Shown: positions 57,349-64,000 of the stretch, piece by piece
How the letters are laid out: every line of letters begins with the position of its first letter
Position numbering within the stretch: position 1 is the first letter of the stretch
Assembly (NCBI GenBank): GCA_035652075.1
Contig: DASREL010000085.1
Location: forward strand, 1 to 64,000
Direction of reading: 5' to 3'
DNA from: Gp6-AA45 sp035652075
GTDB lineage: Bacteria; Acidobacteriota; Vicinamibacteria; Vicinamibacterales; CAVVIG01
DNA: 64,000 nt
Made by a program: the position numbers and the translations under genes
The notes under the pieces: model-generated
Databases searched by the model: none
The model's input: only the letters and a program-made list of their open reading frames with translations
What the model was told of the DNA's origin: nothing

Positions 57349-57354
57349 TATAAT
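57349..57354 (+). promoter_or_regulatory. TATAAT -10 box for the DapB-like gene
   Basis: A consensus TATAAT, 9 nt before the ATG at 57364, in the 45-nt gap after the kinase. The clearest box of the set. Confidence 0.6.
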
Positions 57355-57363
57355 TCTCGGCTT

Positions 57364-58368
57364 ATGCGCGACATTCGAGTCATGCCATTCGGCCTGGGGC
57401 CGATTGGCGCCGCCATCGTCAAACAGCTCGCCGCACGACCGGGATTCAAGATCGTGGGCGCGATCGATATCGATCCCGCGAAGGTCGATCGCGATCTCGG
57501 CGATGTCGTCGGACTGCCGCGCCGGATCGGCGTGAAGATCTCTGCGGATGCGGCCAGGGCGTTGAAGAAAGCGAAGCCGGATGTCGTCGTGCTGTGCACC
57601 AGTTCGTCGATCAAGAAGGTGATGCCGCAGATCGAGACGATCCTGAAATCGAAGACGGCGATCGTGTCGACGACCGAAGAACTGTCATATCCCGGCTACA
57701 CCCACATTCGCCAGGCGCGGCAGATCCACGCGCTCGCGAAGAAAGCCAAAGTGGCGGTGCTCGGCACCGGCGTCAACCCGGGTTTTGCGATGGACGCCTT
57801 GCCGATCGCGATGACCGCCGTCTGCGAACGTGTCGATCGCGTCGTCGTCAACCGGATCCAGGACGCGCGGATTCGCCGGCTCCCGTTCCAGCAGAAGATC
57901 GGCGCCGGCCTGACGACGGAGCAGTTTCAGAAAAAGGTTGACGATGGGTCGGTGCGCCACGTCGGCCTCACCGAATCGATCGCGATGATTGCCGACGCGT
58001 TGGGGTGGACGCTCGATCGCATCAGCGACGAGATTCAGCCGAAGCTCGCGTCGGTGACGATCTCGAGCGAATTCCTCGCAGTCGATCCAGGGTATGTCTG
58101 CGGCATCGTCCAGGACGGTGTCGGCTATCGCAAAGGCGAACCGGTTATCAAGCTGCACATGGAGGCGTACCTCGGATCGCCCGAGACGTACGACTCGGTC
58201 GATATCGAAGGGTCGCCGAACTTGTCGATGAAGGTGTCGGGCGGGATCCATGGCGATATCGCCACCGCGTCGATCGTCGTCAATTCGATCCCGAAGGTGC
58301 TCGCCGCGCCGCCCGGTCTCCACACGATGCGCGACCTCGCGCTTCCGTCGTTTTTCCCCGGCCGCTAA
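57364..58368 (+). CDS. 2,4-diaminopentanoate dehydrogenase-like NAD(P)-dependent oxidoreductase
   Basis: A 334-residue protein whose N-terminal Rossmann domain (GLGPIGAAIVKQLA near 10) and DapB-like fold match the 2,4-diaminopentanoate dehydrogenase/dihydrodipicolinate reductase group. LGTGVNPGFAMDALPIAM near 137 is typical of that group. The family enzyme acts in anaerobic ornithine degradation; the usual neighbours of that pathway are not in the window, so the substrate is uncertain. It is likely transcribed alone from the TATAAT box. Confidence 0.8.
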   Translation: MRDIRVMPFGLGPIGAAIVKQLAARPGFKIVGAIDIDPAKVDRDLGDVVGLPRRIGVKISADAARALKKAKPDVVVLCTSSSIKKVMPQIETILKSKTAIVSTTEELSYPGYTHIRQARQIHALAKKAKVAVLGTGVNPGFAMDALPIAMTAVCERVDRVVVNRIQDARIRRLPFQQKIGAGLTTEQFQKKVDDGSVRHVGLTESIAMIADALGWTLDRISDEIQPKLASVTISSEFLAVDPGYVCGIVQDGVGYRKGEPVIKLHMEAYLGSPETYDSVDIEGSPNLSMKVSGGIHGDIATASIVVNSIPKVLAAPPGLHTMRDLALPSFFPGR

Positions 58369-58430
58369 GTAGCCCTGCCAACTTTTTCTCGCGACCACTC
58401 GTCTAATCGCTTCGGTAGATGTTCTAGTGG

Positions 58431-58436
58431 TAGGAT
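58431..58436 (+). promoter_or_regulatory. TAGGAT -10 box for the PadR-permease operon
   Basis: TAGGAT ends 11 nt before the ATG at 58448. It is the reason 58448 is chosen over the in-frame GTG at 58427. Confidence 0.45.
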
Positions 58437-58447
58437 CGGTTTTACGT

Positions 58448-58795
58448 ATGCCGAAGCGCGGAAATCAGCCAATTCAAGGGGAAATGCTCCAAGGGACGCT
58501 CGACCTGTTGGTCCTGCGCACCTTGACCGCCGGGCCGGCGCACGGTCACACGATCGCCCACGTCATCGAACATCAGTCGGACGCCGTGCTGCAGGTCGAG
58601 CACGGCTCCTTGTACCCGGCGCTGCATCGGCTCGAGGACCGCGGCTGGATCGCGTCGTTCTGGGGCACGTCCGAAAACAATCGCCGTGCGCGGTACTACC
58701 GCATCACCCCCGCGGGTCGAAAGCAGTTGCACGAGCAAACCACGCGGTGGGATGAAATCGTGAAAGCGATCAACCGGGTGCTGAGGCCGGCGTGA
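58448..58795 (+). CDS. PadR family transcriptional regulator
   Basis: A 115-residue winged-helix repressor starting at ATG 58448. The PadR core is clear: QGTLDLLVLRTL, the LYPALHRLEDRGWI recognition and wing region, and RARYYRITPAGRKQL. PadR regulators usually repress an adjacent transport or efflux gene and are released by a small ligand or antimicrobial. It overlaps the permease start by 4 nt, and one promoter serves both, so autoregulation with the permease is inferred. This PadR-permease pair is common in Acidobacteriota. Confidence 0.93.
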   Translation: MPKRGNQPIQGEMLQGTLDLLVLRTLTAGPAHGHTIAHVIEHQSDAVLQVEHGSLYPALHRLEDRGWIASFWGTSENNRRARYYRITPAGRKQLHEQTTRWDEIVKAINRVLRPA

Positions 58796-61488
58796 GCCTC
58801 CGCAAGTACTTCGCGCGCGATCGCTGGGACGACGAACGTGCGCGCGAGCTGCAGTCCTACCTGGAGATCGAGATCGACGACAACGTCGCGCGTGGCATGA
58901 CGCCGGACGCGGCGCGTGCCGCCGCGCTCCGCAAACTCGGCAATCGAACCCTCGTGCGCGAGGACATTTATCACATGAACACCGTTGGCTTGCTCGACAG
59001 CGCCTGGCGCGACCTCAAGTTCGGCGCGCGGCTGCTGCGCCTCAACCCCGGATTTGCGGCCGTCGCGATCCTCTCGCTGGCGCTCGGCATCGGCGCGAAC
59101 ACCGCGATCTTCCAACTGCTCGACGCGGTCCGCATCCGCACGCTCCCGGTGACGAATCCGCAGGAGCTCGCCGAGGTCAAAATCGTGAAGACGCGCGCGG
59201 GGCGGACGGGCGACTTCGTCAGCCGTTTCTCGAATCTCACGTTCGCGCAGTGGGAGGCGCTGCGCACGCGCCAGCAGGCGTTCTCGACGATGCTGGCGTG
59301 GGGGACGACGACATTCGAGCAGTCGACGAGCGGCGAATCGAAGCCGACGGCGGGGCTGTGGGTCAGCGGCGAGTTCTTCTCGAGCCTCGGCGTCGCGCCG
59401 CTCATCGGCCGCGTGCTCACCGCCGCCGACGATCGCGACGGCTGCGGCGCGCCCGGCGCGGTGTTGAGTTACTCATTCTGGCAGCGGCAATACGGCGGCG
59501 ATCCGAACGTCGTGGGCCGGACGATCTCGCTCAACTCCCGTTCGCTCGAGATCGTCGGCGTGACGCCGGCGAGCTTCTTCGGCGTCGAAGTGGGCCGCGT
59601 CTTCGACGTCGCCGTGCCGATCTGCGCGAATCCGCTCCTCGAGCCGGAACGCAACGCCATCACCGCACGCAACCGATGGTGGCTCGGCGCGATGGGCCGG
59701 TTGAAGCCCGGATGGACGATCGCCAGCGCGTCGGCGCATCTGGCGTCGCTCTCGCCGGGTATCTTTGCCGACACCGTTCCGCCGTCCTACACGGCCGAGA
59801 CGGTCAACGATTACCAGCACTTCGTCCTCGGCGCGCTGCCGGCCGGCACCGGCGTCTCGTATCTGCGGCAGCAGTACGAATCGCCGTTGTGGCTGCTGCT
59901 CTCGATTGCCGGCCTCGTGTTGTTGATTGCGTGCGGCAACCTGGCCAACCTGATGCTGGCGCGCGCGTCAACGCGCGAGCGCGAGATTGCGGTGCGCCTG
60001 GCGATCGGCGCGTCACGCGGACGGCTCGTGCGGCAGTTGCTCGCAGAGAGCGCCTTGATCGCGGGGATTGGCGCCGGTCTCGGCGTCCTCATCGCGTCGC
60101 AACTCGAGCGCGTGCTGCTGTCGTTCTTCCAGAACACCTGGCTGTTCCTGGATCTGCGCCCTGACTGGCGCGTGCTCGGCTTCACGATCGCGGTCGCGGC
60201 CGCCACCTGCCTGATCTTCGGCGTCATGCCGGCGCTGCGCGCGACCGGTGTCGATCCCGGTGCCGCGATGAAGAATGCGTCGCGGGGCAACTCGGACACT
60301 CGCGAACGGTTCGGCCTTCGTCGAGCGCTCGTCGTCGCGCAGGTTGCGCTCTCGCTCGTGCTGCTCGTCGGCGCGGTGCTCTTCGTCCGCACGCTTCGCA
60401 ATCTCACGGCGCTCGACGCCGGATTCCAGCGGACCGGCATCCTGGTCGCCGGCCTGGATGCGCGGCCGCTTAGATTGCCGACGTCGCAGGGCGTGACGCT
60501 CGAGCGCGATCTGCTCGCACGCGTCGGTGCACTGGCCGGCGTCGACGCGGTCGCGACAACCTACATCGTTCCCGTCAGCGGCGCCGGCTGGAACGATCGC
60601 ATCATCGTCGACGGTGTGCCGCAGCCCGACTACTCGAATTTCAACGAAGCGAGCCCGGGTCTCTTGAAGACGCTCGGCATCCCGTTGCTGCGCGGACGAG
60701 ACTTCAACGACCACGACACTGCCGGCGGGGAAAGCGTCGCCATCGTCAGCCAGACGTTCGTGACGAAGTACCTCGGCGGCCGCGATCCAATCGGCCGCAC
60801 GTTTACGGTCGAAGCCGGCCCCGGCCAGTCGGCGCCGACGTACCACGTCGTCGGCATCGCGCGCGACACGAAATACACCGACCTGCGCGAGGACTTCAAG
60901 CCGCTCGTGTACCTGCCGGCGGCGCAGAGCACACGCCCCGATCCCTTCTACGAGGGGACGACGCTGCTGATCCGATCGCGTGCGCCGCTGTTGACGCTCG
61001 TGCCGGAGGTGAAACGGACCATCGCGGCGGTAAACGGTGCGATGCTCGTGGACTTCCAGACGCTGCCGGATCAAGTCGATAAGAAGCTGATGCGCGAGCG
61101 ATTGATGGCGGTGCTATCCGGCTTCTTCGGCGGTCTCGCCGCGCTGCTGGCGACGATCGGGCTCTACGGCGTCATGTCGTACACCGTCGCACGCCGACGG
61201 AACGAGATCGGCATTCGCATGGCGCTCGGAGCCGAGCGGCGGGATGTCATCGCAATGGTGATGCGCGAAGCGGCGACGCTGTTGGCCGTCGGCGTCGTCG
61301 TCGGCGGCGTGCTCGCGGTGGCAGCGGCGCAGACGGCGAAGACGCTGTTGTTCGGTCTGAAACCGGGCGATCCGACGACCCTCCTCATCGCGATCGCGGG
61401 TCTCGCGTCTGTCGCGATGCTCGCGAGCTACATCCCTGCGCTGCGCGCGTCGCACCTGCAGCCGACCGAAGCGCTCCGCGACGAGTAG
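58792..61488 (+). CDS. Duplicated ABC transporter permease (ADOP type, MacB_PCD plus FtsX domains)
   Basis: An 898-residue membrane protein starting at GTG 58792, overlapping padR. A helical cytoplasmic prefix (about 1-65) is followed by two MacB-like halves: an N-terminal helix near 85, a large periplasmic MacB_PCD domain, then FtsX helices near 365-490, and again from about 525 to the end, ending ALRASHLQPTEALRDE. LSLALGIGANTAIFQLL near 92 and VRLAIGASRGRLVRQLLAE near 400 are family signatures. No ATPase gene is adjacent, the hallmark of orphan permeases in this phylum. Likely an efflux or envelope-stress protein controlled by PadR. Confidence 0.93.
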   Translation: MSLRKYFARDRWDDERARELQSYLEIEIDDNVARGMTPDAARAAALRKLGNRTLVREDIYHMNTVGLLDSAWRDLKFGARLLRLNPGFAAVAILSLALGIGANTAIFQLLDAVRIRTLPVTNPQELAEVKIVKTRAGRTGDFVSRFSNLTFAQWEALRTRQQAFSTMLAWGTTTFEQSTSGESKPTAGLWVSGEFFSSLGVAPLIGRVLTAADDRDGCGAPGAVLSYSFWQRQYGGDPNVVGRTISLNSRSLEIVGVTPASFFGVEVGRVFDVAVPICANPLLEPERNAITARNRWWLGAMGRLKPGWTIASASAHLASLSPGIFADTVPPSYTAETVNDYQHFVLGALPAGTGVSYLRQQYESPLWLLLSIAGLVLLIACGNLANLMLARASTREREIAVRLAIGASRGRLVRQLLAESALIAGIGAGLGVLIASQLERVLLSFFQNTWLFLDLRPDWRVLGFTIAVAAATCLIFGVMPALRATGVDPGAAMKNASRGNSDTRERFGLRRALVVAQVALSLVLLVGAVLFVRTLRNLTALDAGFQRTGILVAGLDARPLRLPTSQGVTLERDLLARVGALAGVDAVATTYIVPVSGAGWNDRIIVDGVPQPDYSNFNEASPGLLKTLGIPLLRGRDFNDHDTAGGESVAIVSQTFVTKYLGGRDPIGRTFTVEAGPGQSAPTYHVVGIARDTKYTDLREDFKPLVYLPAAQSTRPDPFYEGTTLLIRSRAPLLTLVPEVKRTIAAVNGAMLVDFQTLPDQVDKKLMRERLMAVLSGFFGGLAALLATIGLYGVMSYTVARRRNEIGIRMALGAERRDVIAMVMREAATLLAVGVVVGGVLAVAAAQTAKTLLFGLKPGDPTTLLIAIAGLASVAMLASYIPALRASHLQPTEALRDE

Positions 61489-61509
61489 GCGGGTCCGCAC
61501 AAACCGTAG

Positions 61510-61532
61510 GCCGGGTCCTTTTGGGACCCGGC
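61510..61532. terminator. 9-bp stem hairpin after the permease gene
   Basis: GCCGGGTCC pairs with GGACCCGGC around a TTTTG loop, 21 nt after the permease stop. There is no U-run, so it may be a REP-type palindrome rather than an intrinsic terminator. Confidence 0.5.
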
Positions 61533-61536
61533 GATG

Positions 61537-61542
61537 TACGAT
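61537..61542 (+). promoter_or_regulatory. TACGAT -10 box for the zinc-ribbon gene
   Basis: TACGAT ends 6 nt before the GTG at 61549. The ATG at 61534 lies just upstream of it and would be outside the transcript, so GTG 61549 is the preferred start. Confidence 0.4.
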
Positions 61543-61548
61543 GGCGAT

Positions 61549-62013
61549 GTGCAGGTCGTCGCGAAATGTCCCAAGTGTGATGCTGGTTTGCCGGTCGGCG
61601 CGAACGACGCGCCGTCCGCGATCAGGTGCGGTGCGTGCGGTCAGGAAATTCCGCTGACGTTCAGCGAGGCGGTCGCGTCCGATCGCGCTGTCGATCGCTG
61701 TCCCGTCTGCTCGGGCGCCGATTTCTATATCCGCAAGGATTTCGATCCCAAAGTCGGGCTGACGGTCGTCGTCATCGGCGCGCTGATTAGCGGCGTGTTC
61801 TACTGGTTCGGCAAAGATCTCATCGCGTACAGCATTCTCGCGGCCGCCGTGCTCGTCGATCTCGTCGTTTACGGCCGGCTGAAGGACGTCACCGTCTGTT
61901 ACCGCTGCCACTCGGAGTTCCGCGGCGCGTACGAACGCACCGCGGGCGCGTTCGATCTCCACACGGCCGACGTCCTGGAACTCGAATACGAACGACGAAT
62001 CGGACGCAGATAG
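61549..62013 (+). CDS. Zinc-ribbon membrane protein, unknown family
   Basis: A 154-residue protein starting at GTG 61549. Two CxxC pairs, KCPKC near 6 and CGACG near 27, form one zinc ribbon; CPVC near 52 and YRCH near 118 may form another. Two membrane helices lie near 67-83 and 92-107. The C-terminal RCHSEFRGAYERTAGAFDLH is distinctive, but I recognise no named family. Its TAG stop is the first bases of the 9-bp repeat block that follows. Confidence 0.7.
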   Translation: MQVVAKCPKCDAGLPVGANDAPSAIRCGACGQEIPLTFSEAVASDRAVDRCPVCSGADFYIRKDFDPKVGLTVVVIGALISGVFYWFGKDLIAYSILAAAVLVDLVVYGRLKDVTVCYRCHSEFRGAYERTAGAFDLHTADVLELEYERRIGRR

Positions 62014-62155
62014 GGTGCCTAGGGTGCCTAAGGTGCGTAGAGTGCCTAGAGTGCCTAGAGTGCCTCGAGTGCGTAGAGTGCCTCGAGTGCCTAGAGAGGC
62101 GAGGCACTTGAGGCACCCTACGCACCCTAGGCACCCAGGCACCCTAGGCACCCTA
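62011..62155. repeat. 9-bp tandem repeat with inverted arm at a convergent junction
   Basis: Ten units of about TAGAGTGCC (62011-62100) are followed by six inverted units of about TAGGCACCC (62101-62153). The stop of the zinc-ribbon gene (62011-62013) is the first unit and the minus-strand TAG stop of moeA (62153-62155) overlaps the last. The arms can form one long hairpin with internal slippage. Confidence 0.85.
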
Positions 62156-63340
62156 GAAGAACGTTACCGTCACGAGCGCGCCTTCGTCGACGACGTTCTG
62201 GTCCGCGGGGATCTCGATGTAGCCGTCGGCCTGCGACAGGCTCGTGATGTCGCCGGACCCCTTGAACGCCGGTTGCGCGCGGCCCTCGATCACTCGGACG
62301 GTGTAGAACTGATGCCGTCCTACCGCCGACGCGATGCGTCGCGCGAGCGGAAGACGCACGGTTCTGGGCGTCCACGGCGGCAGTCGCGCGAGCGCGCGGA
62401 GAAACGGCACCAGCAGGACGTACGCATTCGACAGGCACGAGGTGGGATTGCCGGGCATCCCGAAGAATGGCGTGGTGCCGACCAGCGCGAACGCGGTCGG
62501 CTTTCCCGGCCGGACCGCGATGCCGTGAAAGATCATTTCGCCTCGCGCGGCGATCGCATCGACGATCAAATCGCGCTCGCCAACCGAACTTCCACCCGAG
62601 AAGACGATCAGATCGGCTGCGGCACAGACGCCGAGCGCAACGATTAGCGCGTCGATGGTGTCGGCAACCGGGCGATGCGGCTCGGGGACAGCGCCGTGCG
62701 CGGCCGCGATGGCGGACAGCGTGAAGCGGTTGACGTCGTAGATGTGCCCGGCGGGCAGCGGCTGTCCCGGCTCGACGACTTCGTTACCCGTCGACAGGAT
62801 TGCGACGCGCGGCTTGGCGTACACGAGCACGTCGCCGCATCCGATCGCCGCAAGCGCGCCGACGCGGCTCGGCGTCAGCACGTCGCCGGCGGCAACTGCC
62901 CGATCGCCGCGTTTGATGTCCGCACCCTGGCGTCCGATGTGTTGCCCCGCGGTCGCGCCCGCAGTGATCGCCACCTCCGTGTCAGACACCGTCGTCGTCT
63001 CCTCGACCATGACGACGGCATCTGCGCCAGAGGGGAGCGGGGCTCCCGTCGCGATCTCTGCGCAAGTCCCTGACACGATCGATTGCGTCGATGGCTGACC
63101 GGTGTAGATGCGGTCGACGATGCGAAGTCGGCCGGGAGTGTCGGCGGCGAGGACTGCGTAGCCGTCCATCGCGGAGCGTGCGAACGGCGGCACGTCGATC
63201 GGCGACACGACGTCGGCCGCCGCGACGCGGCCGGCGGCGTCGATCAACGACACGCGTTCGGTCCGCTCGATCGGCCGGACATTCGCCGCAAGCCGGCGGC
63301 GCGCTTCGTCGAGCGAGATGGTCGACGTAAACGGCCGCAT
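62153..63340 (-). CDS. moeA: Molybdopterin molybdotransferase MoeA
   Basis: A 395-residue MoeA, which inserts molybdate into adenylylated molybdopterin. FARSAMDGYAV near residue 55, GGSSVGERDL near 253 in the MoeA/MogA core domain and FFGMPGNPTSCL near 295 are all present; MVEETTT near 120 is the conserved N-terminal part. The ATG overlaps the MoaB/MogA-like gene's stop by one base, so the two are coupled. No other molybdenum-cofactor genes are in the window. Confidence 0.95.
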   Translation of the reverse strand: MRPFTSTISLDEARRRLAANVRPIERTERVSLIDAAGRVAAADVVSPIDVPPFARSAMDGYAVLAADTPGRLRIVDRIYTGQPSTQSIVSGTCAEIATGAPLPSGADAVVMVEETTTVSDTEVAITAGATAGQHIGRQGADIKRGDRAVAAGDVLTPSRVGALAAIGCGDVLVYAKPRVAILSTGNEVVEPGQPLPAGHIYDVNRFTLSAIAAAHGAVPEPHRPVADTIDALIVALGVCAAADLIVFSGGSSVGERDLIVDAIAARGEMIFHGIAVRPGKPTAFALVGTTPFFGMPGNPTSCLSNAYVLLVPFLRALARLPPWTPRTVRLPLARRIASAVGRHQFYTVRVIEGRAQPAFKGSGDITSLSQADGYIEIPADQNVVDEGALVTVTFF

Positions 63341-63843
63341 TATTTTCGTGCCTGTTGCACGAGATGTCCCAACTCGGGGACCAGCAGGCGCTCCATCGCG
63401 AGACGCACGGCCTTCTCCGATCCCGGCAAACAGACGACGATCCGGCCGGCGACGAGTCCTGCGCAGGCGCGGCTCATCATCGCGGCGGATCCGATCTGCT
63501 CGAAGCTCAACATGCGAAACAGCTCGCCGAATCCATCGAGCCGTTTCTGCAGCATCGTGCTGATCGCTTCGTAGGTGTTGTCGCGCGACGTGATGCCGGT
63601 ACCACCCGTCGTGATGATCACGTCGACGCCGTCGGCCGCGAGTTGCCGCTCGACCGCGCTCCGCACGGCGGCGGGATCGTCTTTGACGATCGTCCGTCCC
63701 GCGACGATGTGACCAGCGGCTGTCAGGAGATCGGCGATCGCACGTCCGGCGGTGTCGGTGGCGTCGGTGCGCGTGTCGCTGACCGTCACGACGTAACAGC
63801 CGACCGATGACGGCGCCTGCGCTTTGTGCTCGCGGTCGCTCAT
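63340..63843 (-). CDS. MoaB/MogA family molybdopterin adenylyltransferase
   Basis: A 167-residue protein starting at ATG 63843, since the alternative ATG 63867 would overlap the divergent GH3 start. VVTVSDTRTDATDTAG near 19 and VIITTGGTGITSRDNTYEA near 70, then LPGSEKAVRLAMERLLVPELGHL, are the MoaB/MogA signatures. The enzyme adenylylates molybdopterin before MoeA acts. It is upstream of and coupled to moeA. Confidence 0.92.
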   Translation of the reverse strand: MSDREHKAQAPSSVGCYVVTVSDTRTDATDTAGRAIADLLTAAGHIVAGRTIVKDDPAAVRSAVERQLAADGVDVIITTGGTGITSRDNTYEAISTMLQKRLDGFGELFRMLSFEQIGSAAMMSRACAGLVAGRIVVCLPGSEKAVRLAMERLLVPELGHLVQQARK

Positions 63844-63849
63844 TTCGTA

Positions 63850-63855
63850 TAGGAT
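63850..63855 (+). promoter_or_regulatory. TAGGAT -10 box for the GH3 gene
   Basis: TAGGAT ends 6 nt before the ATG at 63862, in the 18-nt gap shared with the MoaB/MogA-like gene. Confidence 0.45.
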
Positions 63856-63861
63856 TCTCGC

Positions 63862-64000
63862 ATGCATCGGCTACCGGTGCTTCTCATCGCCGCGCTGCTC
63901 GCGTCGGCCGCGGCCAATCCGCCGACGGTGTTTCAGCTCGACCACAAGGGCGAGCAGTGGGTCGAGCAGACGAAGAAGAAGCTGACGCTCGACGAGAAGA
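63862..64000 (+). CDS. Glycoside hydrolase family 3 protein, N-terminus only
   Basis: The first 46 codons of a gene that leaves the window. A signal peptide (residues 1-18, LLIAALLASAAA) is followed by QLDHKGEQWVEQTKKKLTLDEK, which matches the start of secreted GH3 beta-N-acetylglucosaminidases, where a helix leads into TLDEKVGQ. The family cleaves beta-linked GlcNAc or glucose; which one cannot be told from this fragment. Supported by the -10 box and the signal peptide. Confidence 0.7.
   Translation, partial: MHRLPVLLIAALLASAAANPPTVFQLDHKGEQWVEQTKKKLTLDEK

Noticed and set aside
61534..61549. Zinc-ribbon gene start at ATG 61534
   Set aside because: The likely -10 box at 61537-61542 lies inside those codons, so they would not be transcribed; kept as an alternative only.
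62011..62155. CRISPR-like array
   Set aside because: Units are 9 bp, contiguous and without spacers, then inverted; no cas genes are in the window. The same holds for 39221, 47022 and 37011.
63843..63867. MoaB/MogA start at 63867
   Set aside because: It would overlap the divergent GH3 start; ATG 63843 gives normal family length.

Overview
The window is a high-GC bacterial chromosome segment with about 61 protein genes, almost no intergenic space, and no RNA genes, insertion sequences, phage genes or CRISPR arrays that I can see. Several features point to Acidobacteriota, probably the Vicinamibacteria (subgroup 6): a PadR regulator overlapping a large duplicated FtsX/MacB permease (the 'acidobacterial duplicated orphan permease' type, 58448-61488), a Ser/Thr kinase fused to a TolB-like propeller (54631-57318), a split three-gene transhydrogenase, and many TTG/GTG starts. 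The phylum assignment is inference.

Layout. 1-25557 is a cell-surface polysaccharide region. It holds an asparagine synthase cut by the window edge, a fused polyprenyl-phosphate sugar-phosphate transferase, a DUF218 protein, GT-C type membrane glycosyltransferases, an O-antigen ligase/polymerase-like protein, two DegT/DnrJ/EryC1 sugar aminotransferases, an oxidoreductase-acyltransferase-GT2-aminotransferase operon (10305-13797) that should make and use an N-acylated amino sugar, an acyltransferase-3/SGNH O-acetylase, an FkbM methyltransferase and an SGNH hydrolase. Interleaved are housekeeping units: thiS-thiG with a coiled-coil gene (8663-10279) and pntAA-pntAB-pntB (17583-20421). 25567-31400 carries a GH88/GH105-type hydrolase, glucokinase, a BRCT/helix-turn-helix/TPR protein and infA with a DEAD-box helicase. 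31454-44406 holds lipid and central metabolism: an acyl-ligase/ACP/acyltransferase fusion, ClpP, a Ca2+/H+ antiporter, a CCA-adding enzyme, an M20 peptidase, a PlsB-like acyltransferase with proline dehydrogenase, and an NAD-isocitrate dehydrogenase. 44427-64000 holds transketolase, a Spy-like protein with a response regulator, nadE, ftsH, an M1 peptidase, the kinase, the PadR/permease pair, moeA and a MoaB/MogA homologue, and the first codons of a GH3 enzyme.

Two window-wide patterns matter more than any single gene. First, most transcription units have a TAnnnT hexamer ending only 6-12 nt before the start codon and no Shine-Dalgarno sequence, which predicts leaderless transcripts; a smaller group (infA, ftsH, secreted small proteins) has ordinary Shine-Dalgarno leaders. 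This pattern decides several starts below. Second, 7- to 9-bp tandem repeats, two of them at convergent gene ends, run forward and then as their own reverse complement and contain the stop codons of both flanking genes; a related set of short palindromes also supplies stop codons. I know of no named element class for these.
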